Source: Bacteroidia bacterium (GTDB taxonomy: Bacteria; Bacteroidota; Bacteroidia; Cytophagales; Cyclobacteriaceae). Taken from it: a stretch of 5,826 nucleotides of DNA. Under the pieces are notes generated by a model. The model was given only the letters and a program-made list of their open reading frames with translations, was not told the origin of the DNA and did not search any database. The stretch is from the NCBI GenBank assembly GCA_025356795.1, contig JANXRR010000018.1, forward strand, positions 1 to 5,826. The letters are read 5' to 3'. This document shows positions 1-5,826 of the stretch, piece by piece (the stretch's first letter is position 1; the number at the start of each line of letters is the position of its first letter). The translations under genes and the position numbers were made by a program.

Positions 1-1672
1 CATTCTCTACCTTGCGATAGGGTGTTTCAATGAAACCCATTTTATTCACTTTAGCGTGAACGCAAAGCGAAGAGATCAATCCAATATTTGGACCTTCGGG
101 GGTTTCAATTGTACATAAACGGCCGTAGTGAGTATAGTGTACATCTCGCACTTCAAACCCAGCTCTTTCTCTTGATAAACCACCTGGGCCGAGTGCAGAC
201 ATTCTACGCTTGTGCGTGATCTCTGCTAGCGGATTGGTTTGATCCATGAATTGAGAAAGTTGATTGGTTCCAAAGAATGAGTTAATCACGGAAGATAACG
301 TTCTTGCATTGATCAAATCAACAGGCTTGAAATCTTCGTTATCGCGAACGTTCATTCTTTCTTTGATGGTTCTAGCCATACGAGCCAAACCAACACCGAA
401 TTGGGTATATAACTGTTCACCAACTGTGCGAACTCTTCTATTGCTTAAATGGTCAATATCATCAACCACTGCTTTGGAGTTAATCAATCCGATCAAATAT
501 TTTACAATCAGAATGATATCTTGAGTAGTCAATACTCGTTGGTCTGAATTTATATCCAACCCAAGTTTTTTATTTATTCTATAACGGCCAACCTCTCCAA
601 GGTCATAACGTTTTTCGCTAAAAAACAAACTCTGAATAACATCACGAGCGGTTTGTTCATCTGGTGCTTCCGTATTTCTTAATTGCCGATAGATCTGCTC
701 AACTGCTTCTTTTTCGGAGTTAGAATTATCTTTTGCTAGGGTATTAAAGATAATGTGGAAGTCTGTAACGTTAACATCATCTCTGTGAAGAATAATAGAT
801 TTTACTCCTGATTCTACGATAACATCAACATCTTCGGACTCTATAACGTGGTCGCGCTCCAACAATACTTCATTTCTATCAATAGAGACAACTTCACCAG
901 TATCTTCATCTACGAAATCTTCAGTCCAAGTTTTTAAAACCCGGGCTGCCAATTTACGGCCTACATATTTCTTTAGCGTAGCCTTGTTGGCTTCAACTTC
1001 CTCAGAAAGGCCAAATAAGTCTAAGATGTCTTTATCCGTTCCGTAACCTATAGCTCGCAATAAAGTTGTGATAGGGAATTTCTTTTTACGATCGATGTAC
1101 GCATACATAACAGCGTTAACATCGGTGGCGAACTCTATCCAAGAACCTTTGAAAGGGATGATTCTGGCAGAATAAAGCTTGGTGCCGTTAGTGTGTTTGC
1201 TCATCGCAAAGAATACACCTGGCGAACGGTGGAGCTGAGATACGATTACGCGCTCAGCACCATTAATCACAAACGATCCCTTCTCGGTCATGTAAGGAAT
1301 ATTTCCCAAGAAAACTTCCTGCTCAATTGTCTCAAAATCTTCGTTGTCCTCATCATTACAGGTAAGGCGAAGTTTTGCTTTTAAGGGAACAGAGTAAGTG
1401 AGTCCGCGATCAATACATTCGTCTACTGAATATTTCGGTGGATCGATAGTGTAATCTACAAACTCAAGCACGAAATTTTCGCGCGAGTCAGAGATGGGGA
1501 AATTCTCAGCAAAAACTTTGAACAATCCTTCATTTTGTCTCTTTTCTGCTGCGGTTTCTATTTGCAAAAAGTCTTTAAAAGACTGCAATTGCAAATCCAA
1601 GAAGTCCGGATATTCGAGGACTTTCTCTATGGAAGAAAAATCAATTCTTCCGGTGATGGTCTTTTTCGTCAA
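1..1672 (-). CDS. rpoB: RNA polymerase subunit beta, N-terminal 557 codons (3' end outside window)
   Basis: This is the catalytic beta subunit of RNA polymerase, which binds DNA, RNA and rifamycins within the core enzyme. I translated the frame from 1672 down to 2 and found no stop or frameshift. It opens with [17 protein letters not shown], followed by [17 protein letters not shown], typical of Bacteroidota beta. Landmarks are HRSPGVFF near residues 148-155, the rifampicin region [13 protein letters not shown] (M476) to [10 protein letters not shown] (S492), and ETPEGPN at 523-529. The residues matching E. coli D516, H526 and S531 are D477, H487 and S492, all of the sensitive type. The fragment stops at [12 protein letters not shown]; the family is usually about 1270-1300 residues in this phylum, so more than half lies outside. 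An in-frame TAA lies at 1685-1687, and the only standard start before the conserved region is TTG at 1672; the first internal ATG comes far too late (about residue 127). The gene is probably co-transcribed with rplL across a 127-base attenuator-like gap. Confidence 0.98.
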   Translation of the reverse strand, partial: MTKKTITGRIDFSSIEKVLEYPDFLDLQLQSFKDFLQIETAAEKRQNEGLFKVFAENFPISDSRENFVLEFVDYTIDPPKYSVDECIDRGLTYSVPLKAKLRLTCNDEDNEDFETIEQEVFLGNIPYMTEKGSFVINGAERVIVSQLHRSPGVFFAMSKHTNGTKLYSARIIPFKGSWIEFATDVNAVMYAYIDRKKKFPITTLLRAIGYGTDKDILDLFGLSEEVEANKATLKKYVGRKLAARVLKTWTEDFVDEDTGEVVSIDRNEVLLERDHVIESEDVDVIVESGVKSIILHRDDVNVTDFHIIFNTLAKDNSNSEKEAVEQIYRQLRNTEAPDEQTARDVIQSLFFSEKRYDLGEVGRYRINKKLGLDINSDQRVLTTQDIILIVKYLIGLINSKAVVDDIDHLSNRRVRTVGEQLYTQFGVGLARMARTIKERMNVRDNEDFKPVDLINARTLSSVINSFFGTNQLSQFMDQTNPLAEITHKRRMSALGPGGLSRERAGFEVRDVHYTHYGRLCTIETPEGPNIGLISSLCVHAKVNKMGFIETPYRKVEN

Positions 1673-1684
1673 GGTATTTCGAGT

Positions 1685-1711
1685 TTAAATTTCCCAAACA
1701 GAACAAAACAT
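1685..1711 (-). other. Possible 8-codon leader mini-ORF before rpoB
   Basis: Reading leftward, ATG at 1711-1709 opens MFCSVWEI and closes at TAA 1687-1685. It is in the same frame as rpoB, and its stop ends 12 bases before the TTG start at 1672. It could be a leader peptide that couples translation into rpoB, or it could be chance. An ORF of this length has little statistical weight, and no ribosome-binding sequence supports it. Confidence 0.2.
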
Positions 1712-1733
1712 TATAGGGGTACAAATAAAGAAA

Positions 1734-1762
1734 CCCCAATCCTGATAATGACAGGAATGGGG
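1734..1762 (-). terminator. Terminator-like attenuator in the rplL-rpoB gap
   Basis: On the minus strand, CCCCATTCCTG (1762-1752) and CAGGATTGGGG (1744-1734) form an 11-bp stem with one T-T mismatch and a 7-base loop. The T-rich run TTTCTTTATTTG follows directly, which gives the layout of an intrinsic terminator. Its position just after rplL matches the partial terminator known between rplL and rpoB in E. coli, which lowers rpoBC expression relative to the ribosomal proteins. I infer partial rather than full termination, because no convincing promoter for rpoB is visible downstream. The GGGGT at 1737-1733 can also pair with ACCCC at 1720-1716, which would compete with the terminator stem. Confidence 0.65.
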
Positions 1763-1799
1763 GCCCAACTTGATGTTAGACGGTACCCTTCGCCTTCAA

Positions 1800-2177
1800 T
1801 TACTTCAACTCTACTTCAGCACCAGCTTCAGTAAGTTGTTTCTTGAGGTTTTCTGCTTCTGCTTTAGGCAAGCCTTCTTTTATAGTTTTAGGAGCTCCGT
1901 CCACTAAATCTTTAGCTTCTTTCAAGCCAAGACCAGTAAGATCTTTCACAAGCTTCACTATCTGAAGTTTGTTAGCACCAGGAGCTTTCAATATAACATC
2001 GAAATTTGTCTTTTCTGCTGCTGGGGCTGCGCCACCTGCCGCAGGCCCTGCTGCAACTGCAACTGCCGCTGCTGCTGGCTCAATGCCATGTGTTTCTTTT
2101 AAGTAAGATGCTAATTCATTAACTTCCTTAACAGTAAGTTCTACAAGTTGATCTCCGATTACTTTGATGTCTGCCAT
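1800..2177 (-). CDS. rplL: 50S ribosomal protein L7/L12
   Basis: L12 is the multicopy protein of the ribosomal stalk. Dimers bind L10 through their N-terminal domain, and the mobile C-terminal domains recruit and stimulate EF-Tu, EF-G and other translational GTPases. The product is 125 residues, normal for the family. Residues 1-32 form the dimerisation domain. Residues 33-55 are an Ala/Gly/Pro-rich flexible hinge. Residues 56-125 form the compact C-terminal domain, starting EKTNFDVIL, with the conserved factor-binding stretch [20 protein letters not shown] (residues 70-89) and the ending EAGAEVELK. The ATG at 2177 gives the standard N-terminus and lies 31 bases after the rplJ stop. Its leader is A/T-rich (TTTACCAAA before ATG) with no Shine-Dalgarno sequence. 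It is the last ribosomal gene before the attenuator-like gap leading to rpoB. Confidence 0.98.
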   Translation of the reverse strand: MADIKVIGDQLVELTVKEVNELASYLKETHGIEPAAAAVAVAAGPAAGGAAPAAEKTNFDVILKAPGANKLQIVKLVKDLTGLGLKEAKDLVDGAPKTIKEGLPKAEAENLKKQLTEAGAEVELK

Positions 2178-2208
2178 TTTGGTAAATTTTAATAGTTCAA
2201 ATTCAGTT

Positions 2209-2739
2209 TTAAGATTGTTTTCTTTCTTCCAGTGACTTCATTAAGCCAGCAATGGTATTTTTTCCACTCAATAAAGCAGATAATACATTCTTGGCTGGTG
2301 ATTGCAACAAGGAAATAATTTCTCCGATAAGTTCGTTCTTGGACTTAAGCGCATTGAGGGTATCTAATTGATCTGCTCCTATAAAAATAGATTTCTCAAT
2401 AGAAGCCGCTTTTAATGCGGGCCTACCATCCAATTTTTTATGATACTCTTTTAGTGCCACCGCTGGTGCTTTTCCTGACTCTTTCGAGAATATAACTCCC
2501 GAAAAGCCGTGAAGCACTTTAAATAGCTCCTCATCATGAACACCTTGCTTTTCAAGAGCCTTACGGATAAGCGTGTTTTTATAAACACGATATTCGACAC
2601 CCGTATTGAAACAAACCCTTCTGAAAGCGTTTATTTGTGCAACAGTAAGGCCTGACGCATCAGTGATGTAATAATGATTGTTCTGAGAAAACTTCTCAGA
2701 CAATTCACCAATAATCGTTTCTTTTTCTTCCCTAGTCAT
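2209..2739 (-). CDS. rplJ: 50S ribosomal protein L10
   Basis: L10 forms the base of the ribosomal stalk. Its N-terminal domain sits on 23S rRNA beside L11, and its C-terminal helix carries the L12 dimers. The 176-residue product has the usual length and wording: [17 protein letters not shown] at the start, [19 protein letters not shown] near 23-41, the [13 protein letters not shown] segment near 50-62, and GFSGVIFS near 78-85. The last 35 residues (about 142-176) form the helix predicted to hold L12. The gene lies 11 bases after rplA and 31 before rplL. In E. coli the L10-L12 complex represses its own mRNA through a leader upstream of rplJ; here the gap is too short for such a leader, so any site would have to overlap the end of rplA. 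That part is inference. Confidence 0.97.
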   Translation of the reverse strand: MTREEKETIIGELSEKFSQNNHYYITDASGLTVAQINAFRRVCFNTGVEYRVYKNTLIRKALEKQGVHDEELFKVLHGFSGVIFSKESGKAPAVALKEYHKKLDGRPALKAASIEKSIFIGADQLDTLNALKSKNELIGEIISLLQSPAKNVLSALLSGKNTIAGLMKSLEERKQS

Positions 2740-2750
2740 CAGTTTAAAAA

Positions 2751-3449
2751 TTATGCACCGCCTACGGATGCTTTATCTACAGTAATACCAGGACTCATCG
2801 TTGAGGATAGCGTAATGCTTTGAAAATACGCACCCTTCGCGGAAGCCGGCTTTAACTTGGCTACCATGTTGATCAGTTCAGCAGCATTTTCTTTTATTTT
2901 TTCTGCGCTGAAGGAAGCCTTCCCAACACTAGCATGAATAATCCCTTGCTTATCAATTTTGAAGTCAACTTTACCTGCCTTCACATCTTTGACTGCCTTT
3001 CCTACTTCAAGAGTAACAGTTCCTGACTTAGGATTGGGCATTAAACCACGGGGTCCAAGTACTTTTCCGAGTTTACCTACTTTGGCCATTACAGTAGGCA
3101 TCGTTATAATAACATCAACGTCTGTCCATCCACCTTCAATCTTTTTGATATAATCGTCAAGACCTACGTGATCAGCACCCGCATCTTTTGCTTCTTGTTC
3201 TTTATCGGGAGTGCATAAAACCAGCACCCTTACAACTTTTCCCAGTCCATGTGGAAGGGAAACAACGCCCCTTACCATTTGATCGGATTTCTTAGGATCA
3301 ACTCCTAAACGGATGTCCACATCAACAGAAGGGTCAAATTTTGTAAACGAAATTTCTTTTACAAGATTCGCTGCGTCTTCTAAAGAATATTCTTTGTCAG
3401 GATTGTATTTGCCTACAAGGGCTTTTTGATTTTTAGTTAGTCTAGCCAT
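2751..3449 (-). CDS. rplA: 50S ribosomal protein L1
   Basis: L1 binds 23S rRNA and forms the mobile L1 stalk at the E site, which helps release deacylated tRNA. In several bacteria it also represses translation of its own operon mRNA. The product is 232 residues, as expected. The family signature is clear at about 118-145: [19 protein letters not shown], then [11 protein letters not shown]. Domain I comprises about residues 1-67 and 160-232 and encloses domain II (68-159). The end reads [15 protein letters not shown] plus a short tail. The ATG at 3449 lies 8 bases after the rplK stop, with the A-rich leader TTAAAACA and no Shine-Dalgarno sequence. Tight spacing on both sides indicates co-transcription and probably coupled translation with rplK. 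Confidence 0.98.
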   Translation of the reverse strand: MARLTKNQKALVGKYNPDKEYSLEDAANLVKEISFTKFDPSVDVDIRLGVDPKKSDQMVRGVVSLPHGLGKVVRVLVLCTPDKEQEAKDAGADHVGLDDYIKKIEGGWTDVDVIITMPTVMAKVGKLGKVLGPRGLMPNPKSGTVTLEVGKAVKDVKAGKVDFKIDKQGIIHASVGKASFSAEKIKENAAELINMVAKLKPASAKGAYFQSITLSSTMSPGITVDKASVGGA

Positions 3450-3457
3450 TGTTTTAA

Positions 3458-3904
3458 TTAATTATTTGCCCAAGGAGCAGTTCCACTTACTGTAACACCC
3501 ATACTGCGTGCAGTACCGGCTATCATTTTCATGGCCGATTCAATTTTAAACGCATTCAAATCTGTCATTTTCAACTCAGCGATCTTTTTGATTTGGTCCC
3601 AAGAAATTGCGCCCACTTTTAAACGGTTAGGCTCTTTAGATCCCTTCTGAAGTTTTATGGCTTCCATAATCAAAACAGCTGCTGGAGGTGTCTTTATTAC
3701 AAAGTCAAAAGACTTATCGTTATAAATAGTAATCAATACAGGAAGAACTTGACCTGGTTTGTCTTGAGTTCTTGCATTAAACTGCTTACAGAAATCCATG
3801 ATGTTTAGACCCTTGCTACCTAGCGCGGGGCCAATTGGCGGTGCTGGATTTGCAGCTCCTCCTTTCACCTGTAATTTCAAAAATCCAATAATTTGTTTTG
3901 CCAT
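3458..3904 (-). CDS. rplK: 50S ribosomal protein L11
   Basis: L11 binds the GTPase-associated region of 23S rRNA next to the L10-L12 stalk. It takes part in EF-G function, in RelA activation and in thiostrepton binding. The 148-residue product has the N-terminal domain with the proline-rich loop [11 protein letters not shown] at 20-30; P22, P23 and P26 at the thiostrepton-contact positions are intact. A linker near 71-76 (KTPPAA) leads to the rRNA-binding C-terminal domain, with KMTDLNA at 112-118 and [10 protein letters not shown] near 128-137. The tail GTAPWANN runs a few residues past the usual core end. The ATG at 3904 is 7 bases after the nusG stop, which fits the common secE-nusG-rplK-rplA order. 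Confidence 0.98.
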   Translation of the reverse strand: MAKQIIGFLKLQVKGGAANPAPPIGPALGSKGLNIMDFCKQFNARTQDKPGQVLPVLITIYNDKSFDFVIKTPPAAVLIMEAIKLQKGSKEPNRLKVGAISWDQIKKIAELKMTDLNAFKIESAMKMIAGTARSMGVTVSGTAPWANN

Positions 3905-3911
3905 CTTAGTA

Positions 3912-4472
3912 TTAATCTACTTTTTCAACTTGCATGTAATTCAATTCAACCGGAGTATTTCGGCCAAATATTTTCACCATCACATTCAATTTCTTTTTTT
4001 CTTCAAAAATTTCCTCCACTGTTCCTGTAAAGCCGTTGAAAGGCCCATCCATTACTTTAACTGACTCTCCCTTAATAAAAGGAGTTTCAAGTTTTTCAAC
4101 TGAAGTATCCACTTCATCCACTTTACCAAGAATTCTGTTAATCTCCGATTGACGAAGGGCAACAGGTTCTTTATTTGTCATTCCCGAAACATTGTTTCCA
4201 AGAAATCCAATTACTCCAGGGATATTATTCACCGTATGATAGGCTTCCCCATGAGTTAGGTCAGCAAAAAGAATAACATACCCTGGAAAGAAGTTTCTTT
4301 CCCTTACTCTTTTCTTGCCGTTTCTCATTTCATAAACCTTCTCAGAAGGAATCAGTATTTGAGGAACAAACTCTTTCAACTTTGACCTTTCAATATCAGT
4401 TTCCAAATAAGACTTTATCTTCTTTTCTTGACCACTGATAACCCTAAGAACATACCACTTTAATTCGGCCAT
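3912..4472 (-). CDS. nusG: Transcription termination/antitermination factor NusG
   Basis: NusG binds the clamp of elongating RNA polymerase through its NGN domain and contacts Rho or ribosomal protein S10 through its KOW domain. It thereby affects pausing, termination and coupling of transcription to translation. The product is 186 residues, close to the bacterial norm. The NGN domain is about residues 1-115: [14 protein letters not shown] at 5-18, then FFPGYVI at 61-67 and [11 protein letters not shown] at 82-92. A linker leads to the KOW motif at about 133-160 ([18 protein letters not shown], then TVEEI). The end is standard ([12 protein letters not shown]). The ATG at 4472 lies 12 bases after the secE stop and has no Shine-Dalgarno sequence. 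I see no inserted domain that would suggest a specialised paralogue such as RfaH or UpxY; the ribosomal-operon position also marks this as the housekeeping copy. Confidence 0.97.
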   Translation of the reverse strand: MAELKWYVLRVISGQEKKIKSYLETDIERSKLKEFVPQILIPSEKVYEMRNGKKRVRERNFFPGYVILFADLTHGEAYHTVNNIPGVIGFLGNNVSGMTNKEPVALRQSEINRILGKVDEVDTSVEKLETPFIKGESVKVMDGPFNGFTGTVEEIFEEKKKLNVMVKIFGRNTPVELNYMQVEKVD

Positions 4473-4484
4473 AGTTAGCTGCGC

Positions 4485-4676
4485 TTATTTAAGGGTATAA
4501 AACCAGGTTAAACCATTTTTAAAACCAAAATCAATAAGACCAATAACCAATGCAAATATTAAAGACGCAACCAACACCAATATAGCGCTGCTTTGAAGTT
4601 CGTTAAACTTTGGCCACGAAACCTTATTTCGGATTTCATCATAAGACTCAAGTACGTAATTCTTCAACTTTTCCAT
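4485..4676 (-). CDS. secE: Preprotein translocase subunit SecE
   Basis: SecE is the small clamp subunit of the SecYEG channel in the inner membrane. The 63-residue product is the short one-helix form found in most bacteria other than the enterics, whose SecE has three helices. Residues 1-27 form the amphipathic cytoplasmic helix with the diagnostic VSWPKFNELQ at about 19-28. A single hydrophobic membrane segment follows at about 30-52 (SAILVLVASLIFALVIGLI). The end reads FGFKNGLTWFYTLK. The ATG at 4676 lies 46 bases after the mature 3' end of tRNA-Trp, and nusG follows after 12 bases. The arrangement trnW-secE-nusG strengthens the call for such a small protein. Confidence 0.96.
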   Translation of the reverse strand: MEKLKNYVLESYDEIRNKVSWPKFNELQSSAILVLVASLIFALVIGLIDFGFKNGLTWFYTLK

Positions 4677-4693
4677 CTTTATATTCTTTTACT

Positions 4694-4718
4694 TCTTCCG
4701 CCTTTAAGCTTCGGAAGA
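4694..4718 (-). other. Hairpin between tRNA-Trp and secE
   Basis: TCTTCCG (minus strand 4718-4712) and CGGAAGA (4700-4694) are perfect inverted repeats that give a 7-bp stem around an 11-base loop. It starts 4 bases beyond the tRNA 3' end. There is no T-run after it, so it is not a typical terminator. It may help separate the tRNA from the mRNA during processing, or protect the 5' end of the secE mRNA; both are inference. Confidence 0.35.
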
Positions 4719-4722
4719 TTTG

Positions 4723-4795
4723 CACGGGTGGAGAGACTCGAACTCCCAGCCAACGGTTTTGGAGACCGCTACTCTACCAATTGAGCTACACCCGT
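4723..4795 (-). tRNA. trnW: tRNA-Trp (anticodon CCA)
   Basis: This encodes a 73-base tryptophan tRNA. The full cloverleaf can be drawn: acceptor ACGGGTG pairs with CACCCGT (7 bp). The D stem is GCTC/GAGT with loop AATTGGTA. The anticodon stem is GCGGT/ACCGT around the loop CTCCAAA, so the anticodon is CCA. The variable loop is TGGCT, and the T stem is GGGAG/CTCTC around TTCGAGT. The discriminator is G73, as usual for bacterial tRNA-Trp. The 3' CCA is not encoded (the next bases are CAA), so it must be added after transcription. Its place between tuf and secE is common in Bacteroidota and other phyla. It is probably cut out of the same primary transcript as secE-nusG. Confidence 0.98.
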
Positions 4796-4807
4796 ATTTT
4801 TCTATTC

Positions 4808-4850
4808 TTGGCCTACTCAACCCTTAATTCAACTGCACCCGTGAGGCCAA
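4808..4850 (-). other. Stem-loop in the tRNA-Trp 5' leader
   Basis: TTGGCCT (minus strand 4850-4844) and AGGCCAA (4814-4808) are perfect 7-bp inverted repeats around 29 bases. The stem would form in the leader of the tRNA precursor and end 12 bases before the mature 5' end. The enclosed bases contain the tRNA-like segment described separately. It could guide processing, or it could be a relic of a degraded tRNA gene. No T-run follows, so it is not a terminator. Confidence 0.4.
4813..4842 (-). repeat. Degenerate partial copy of the tRNA-Trp 5' half
   Basis: Minus strand 4842-4813 can be aligned with the first 27 bases of tRNA-Trp (4795-4769). ACGGGTG is identical, then come AG, T, AATT, GG and finally GAGTAG. 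By hand I count 23 matches in 27 aligned positions, with 3 inserted bases. This would cover the acceptor 5' strand and the D arm. The copy begins 47 bases upstream of the tRNA and has no anticodon arm or T arm, so it cannot be a working tRNA. I infer a decayed tandem duplication; chance similarity remains possible because the match is short and gapped. Confidence 0.45.
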
Positions 4851-4864
4851 TTGCAAAAGGACTG

Positions 4865-4894
4865 CAAAGGTAGGACAAAGTAGAAGAAAACAAA
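4865..4894 (-). promoter_or_regulatory. Bacteroidota-type promoter for tRNA-Trp and the secE-rpoB operon
   Basis: On the minus strand, TTTG (4894-4891) is followed after 18 bases by TACCTTTG (4872-4865). This fits the Bacteroidota primary sigma pattern TTTG, about 19 bases, then TAnnTTTG. Transcription would start a few bases further left, near 4853-4859, leaving a leader of about 60 bases before tRNA-Trp. The -33 box shares bases with the 3' arm of the tuf terminator. I found no equally good promoter at the other gene junctions, so this is probably the main promoter of the cluster. Confidence 0.65.
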
Positions 4895-4927
4895 AGCGTT
4901 TCTAAGAAAAAACTTAGAAACGCTTTT
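4892..4927 (-). terminator. Intrinsic terminator after tuf
   Basis: AAAAGCGTTTCTAAG (minus strand 4927-4913) and CTTAGAAACGCTTTT (4906-4892) are perfect 15-base inverted repeats around a TTTTTT loop. A GC-containing 11-bp core is flanked by an A-run before and TTTTGTTTTCTTCT after, the classic intrinsic terminator layout. It lies 38 bases after the tuf stop and probably ends the tuf transcript. The symmetric A and T runs mean it could also act in the other direction, although no plus-strand gene is seen here. Confidence 0.88.
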
Positions 4928-4942
4928 AGCTGATTTTCAATT

Positions 4943-4960
4943 ACTTGCCTTTACGCAAGT
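4943..4960 (-). other. Short hairpin just after the tuf stop
   Basis: ACTTGC (minus strand 4960-4955) and GCAAGT (4948-4943) form a perfect 6-bp stem with the 6-base loop GTAAAG, starting 5 bases past the tuf stop codon. No T-run follows. It may be an accessory 3' end structure upstream of the main terminator, or chance. Confidence 0.3.
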
Positions 4961-4965
4961 GAAAT

Positions 4966-5826
4966 TTAGTCTAATATTTCAGTTACCTGACCAGATCCTA
5001 CAGTACGACCACCTTCGCGGATAGCGAAACGAAGTCCTTTTTCCATAGCAATTTTATTGATCAAAGTTACTTCTATAGAAATGTTATCACCAGGCATAAT
5101 CATTTCAACACCGGCTGGCAACATTACCTCGCCCGTAACATCTGTGGTGCGGAAATAAAATTGAGGACGGTATTTATTAAAGAAAGGTGTATGACGACCG
5201 CCTTCTTCTTTGCTCAACACATAAACTTCGGCCTTAAATTTAGCGTGAGGAGTTACTGAGTTGGGCTTACAAATTACCATACCACGGCAGATTTGCTCCT
5301 TTTCAATACCTCTCAACAACAAACCTACGTTATCGCCTGCTTCACCTCTATCAAGGATTTTGCGGAACATTTCAACACCCGTGATAGTAGATGTCAAATT
5401 TTCTGCTCCCATTCCAAGGATTTGAACTGGATCACCTGTTTTAATAATACCTCTTTCGATACGGCCGGTAGCAACAGTTCCACGACCAGTGATCGAGAAT
5501 ACATCTTCAACAGGCATCAAGAAGTCTTTATCAATCAAACGAATTGGGATAGGAATAAAGTTATCCACTGCGTCCATTAGCTCTTCTACTTTTTCAACCC
5601 ACTTTGGTTCGCCATTAAGCGCACCAAGTGCAGAGCCTTTAATAACAGGCATAGTGTCACCAGGGAAGCTGTAGTAAGTCATCAACTCACGAACTTCCAT
5701 TTCAACTAATTCAAGCAATTCTGGATCATCTACCAAATCCACTTTGTTCATGAACACCACCAATGCAGGTACACCTACCTGACGAGCCAACAAATTGTGC
5801 TCGCGTGTTTGAGGCATCGGGCCGTC
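4966..5826 (-). CDS. tuf: Elongation factor Tu, C-terminal 286 residues (5' end outside window)
   Basis: EF-Tu carries aminoacyl-tRNA to the ribosomal A site as a GTP complex. The frame is open to the window edge and begins [10 protein letters not shown], which matches E. coli residues 109-118, so about 108 N-terminal residues with the P-loop are missing. This predicts a normal total of about 395. The rest of the G domain is present: NKVD (the NKxD guanine-binding motif) and GSALGALNG (the SAL motif). Domain II follows with [17 protein letters not shown] and [20 protein letters not shown]. Domain III has [20 protein letters not shown] and ends [17 protein letters not shown]. Residues matching the kirromycin-contact sites Q124, G316, Q329 and A375 look unaltered. 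A methionine at 5817 is internal and not the start. The gene ends in TAA and is followed by its own terminator, so it is probably a transcript separate from tRNA-Trp and secE. Confidence 0.98.
   Translation of the reverse strand, partial: DGPMPQTREHNLLARQVGVPALVVFMNKVDLVDDPELLELVEMEVRELMTYYSFPGDTMPVIKGSALGALNGEPKWVEKVEELMDAVDNFIPIPIRLIDKDFLMPVEDVFSITGRGTVATGRIERGIIKTGDPVQILGMGAENLTSTITGVEMFRKILDRGEAGDNVGLLLRGIEKEQICRGMVICKPNSVTPHAKFKAEVYVLSKEEGGRHTPFFNKYRPQFYFRTTDVTGEVMLPAGVEMIMPGDNISIEVTLINKIAMEKGLRFAIREGGRTVGSGQVTEILD

Noticed and set aside
264..524. An 86-residue open frame on the plus strand, and similar ones at 1193-1384, 1494-1688 and 1535-1834.
   Set aside because: They lie opposite or across the well-conserved rpoB frame (and the rplL-rpoB gap), and their translations look like antisense of it, with no recognisable protein features.
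1709..1715. TATAATG on the minus strand before rpoB, resembling a -10 box for a separate rpoB promoter.
   Set aside because: Bacteroidota use TAnnTTTG rather than TATAAT. The nearby TTTTG is spaced wrongly after TA, and no fitting -33 element was found, so I do not call a promoter.
2035..2085. Low-complexity GC-rich stretch coding for many alanines.
   Set aside because: It is the normal flexible hinge of L7/L12, not a repeat element or transferred segment.
2959..3153. Plus-strand open frames inside rplA, rplK/nusG (3798-4064), secE/tRNA (4593-4784, 4610-4873) and tuf (5293-5580, 5489-5674).
   Set aside because: Each is a shadow of a conserved gene or of the tRNA on the other strand and has no independent support.
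4966..5817. Methionine at 5817 as the start of a short EF-Tu of 283 residues.
   Set aside because: The frame continues to the window edge with DGP before this methionine, exactly as inside EF-Tu, so the gene is only cut by the window.
1..5826. Mobile element, CRISPR array, prophage, defence system or other novel multi-gene system.
   Set aside because: Almost all bases are taken by a conserved core-gene operon in its usual order; no transposase, repeat array, attachment site or foreign gene was seen.

Overview
The window is a conserved translation and transcription gene cluster from a bacterium. Everything real in it lies on the minus strand, so transcription runs from the right end to the left. 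The order is 3' part of tuf (EF-Tu), tRNA-Trp(CCA), secE, nusG, rplK (L11), rplA (L1), rplJ (L10), rplL (L7/L12), and the first 557 codons of rpoB (RNA polymerase beta). The source is most likely a member of the Bacteroidota, probably near Cytophagia. The protein sequences have the wording of that phylum, for example the beta stretch [12 protein letters not shown] and the EF-Tu end GQVTEILD. The start codons follow A-rich leaders with no Shine-Dalgarno sequence, and there is a TTTG-N18-TAnnTTTG promoter. The phylum is a firm inference; the class is only a guess.

Right to left: the tuf fragment (5826-4966) ends at TAA and is followed by a short hairpin (4943-4960). A perfect 15-bp intrinsic terminator follows (4892-4927). 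The last bases of that terminator overlap the -33 box of a Bacteroidota-type promoter (4865-4894). This promoter probably drives tRNA-Trp (4795-4723) and the operon behind it. The 70-base leader between promoter and tRNA is not featureless: it holds a 30-base segment (4842-4813) that resembles the 5' half of the tRNA itself, inside a stem-loop.

From secE to rplL the genes are packed with gaps of 7 to 31 bases, as in one polycistronic mRNA. SecE belongs to the SecYEG translocon. NusG is the elongation factor that links RNA polymerase to the ribosome. L11, L1, L10 and L12 build the GTPase-associated stalk and the L1 stalk on which EF-Tu and other factors act. RpoB is the catalytic beta subunit.

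The only long gap within the operon is the 127 bases before rpoB. It contains a terminator-like hairpin, as expected for the rplL-rpoB attenuator known from other bacteria, with a possible competing pairing downstream. rpoB has no ATG near its start: the only standard start after the in-frame stop is TTG at 1672. An 8-codon ATG mini-ORF lies in the same frame just upstream.

I saw no mobile element, CRISPR array, foreign gene or undescribed multi-gene system. The points worth a second look are small and regulatory: the tRNA-like leader, the overlapping terminator and promoter, the pre-rpoB attenuator, and the TTG start with its mini-ORF.
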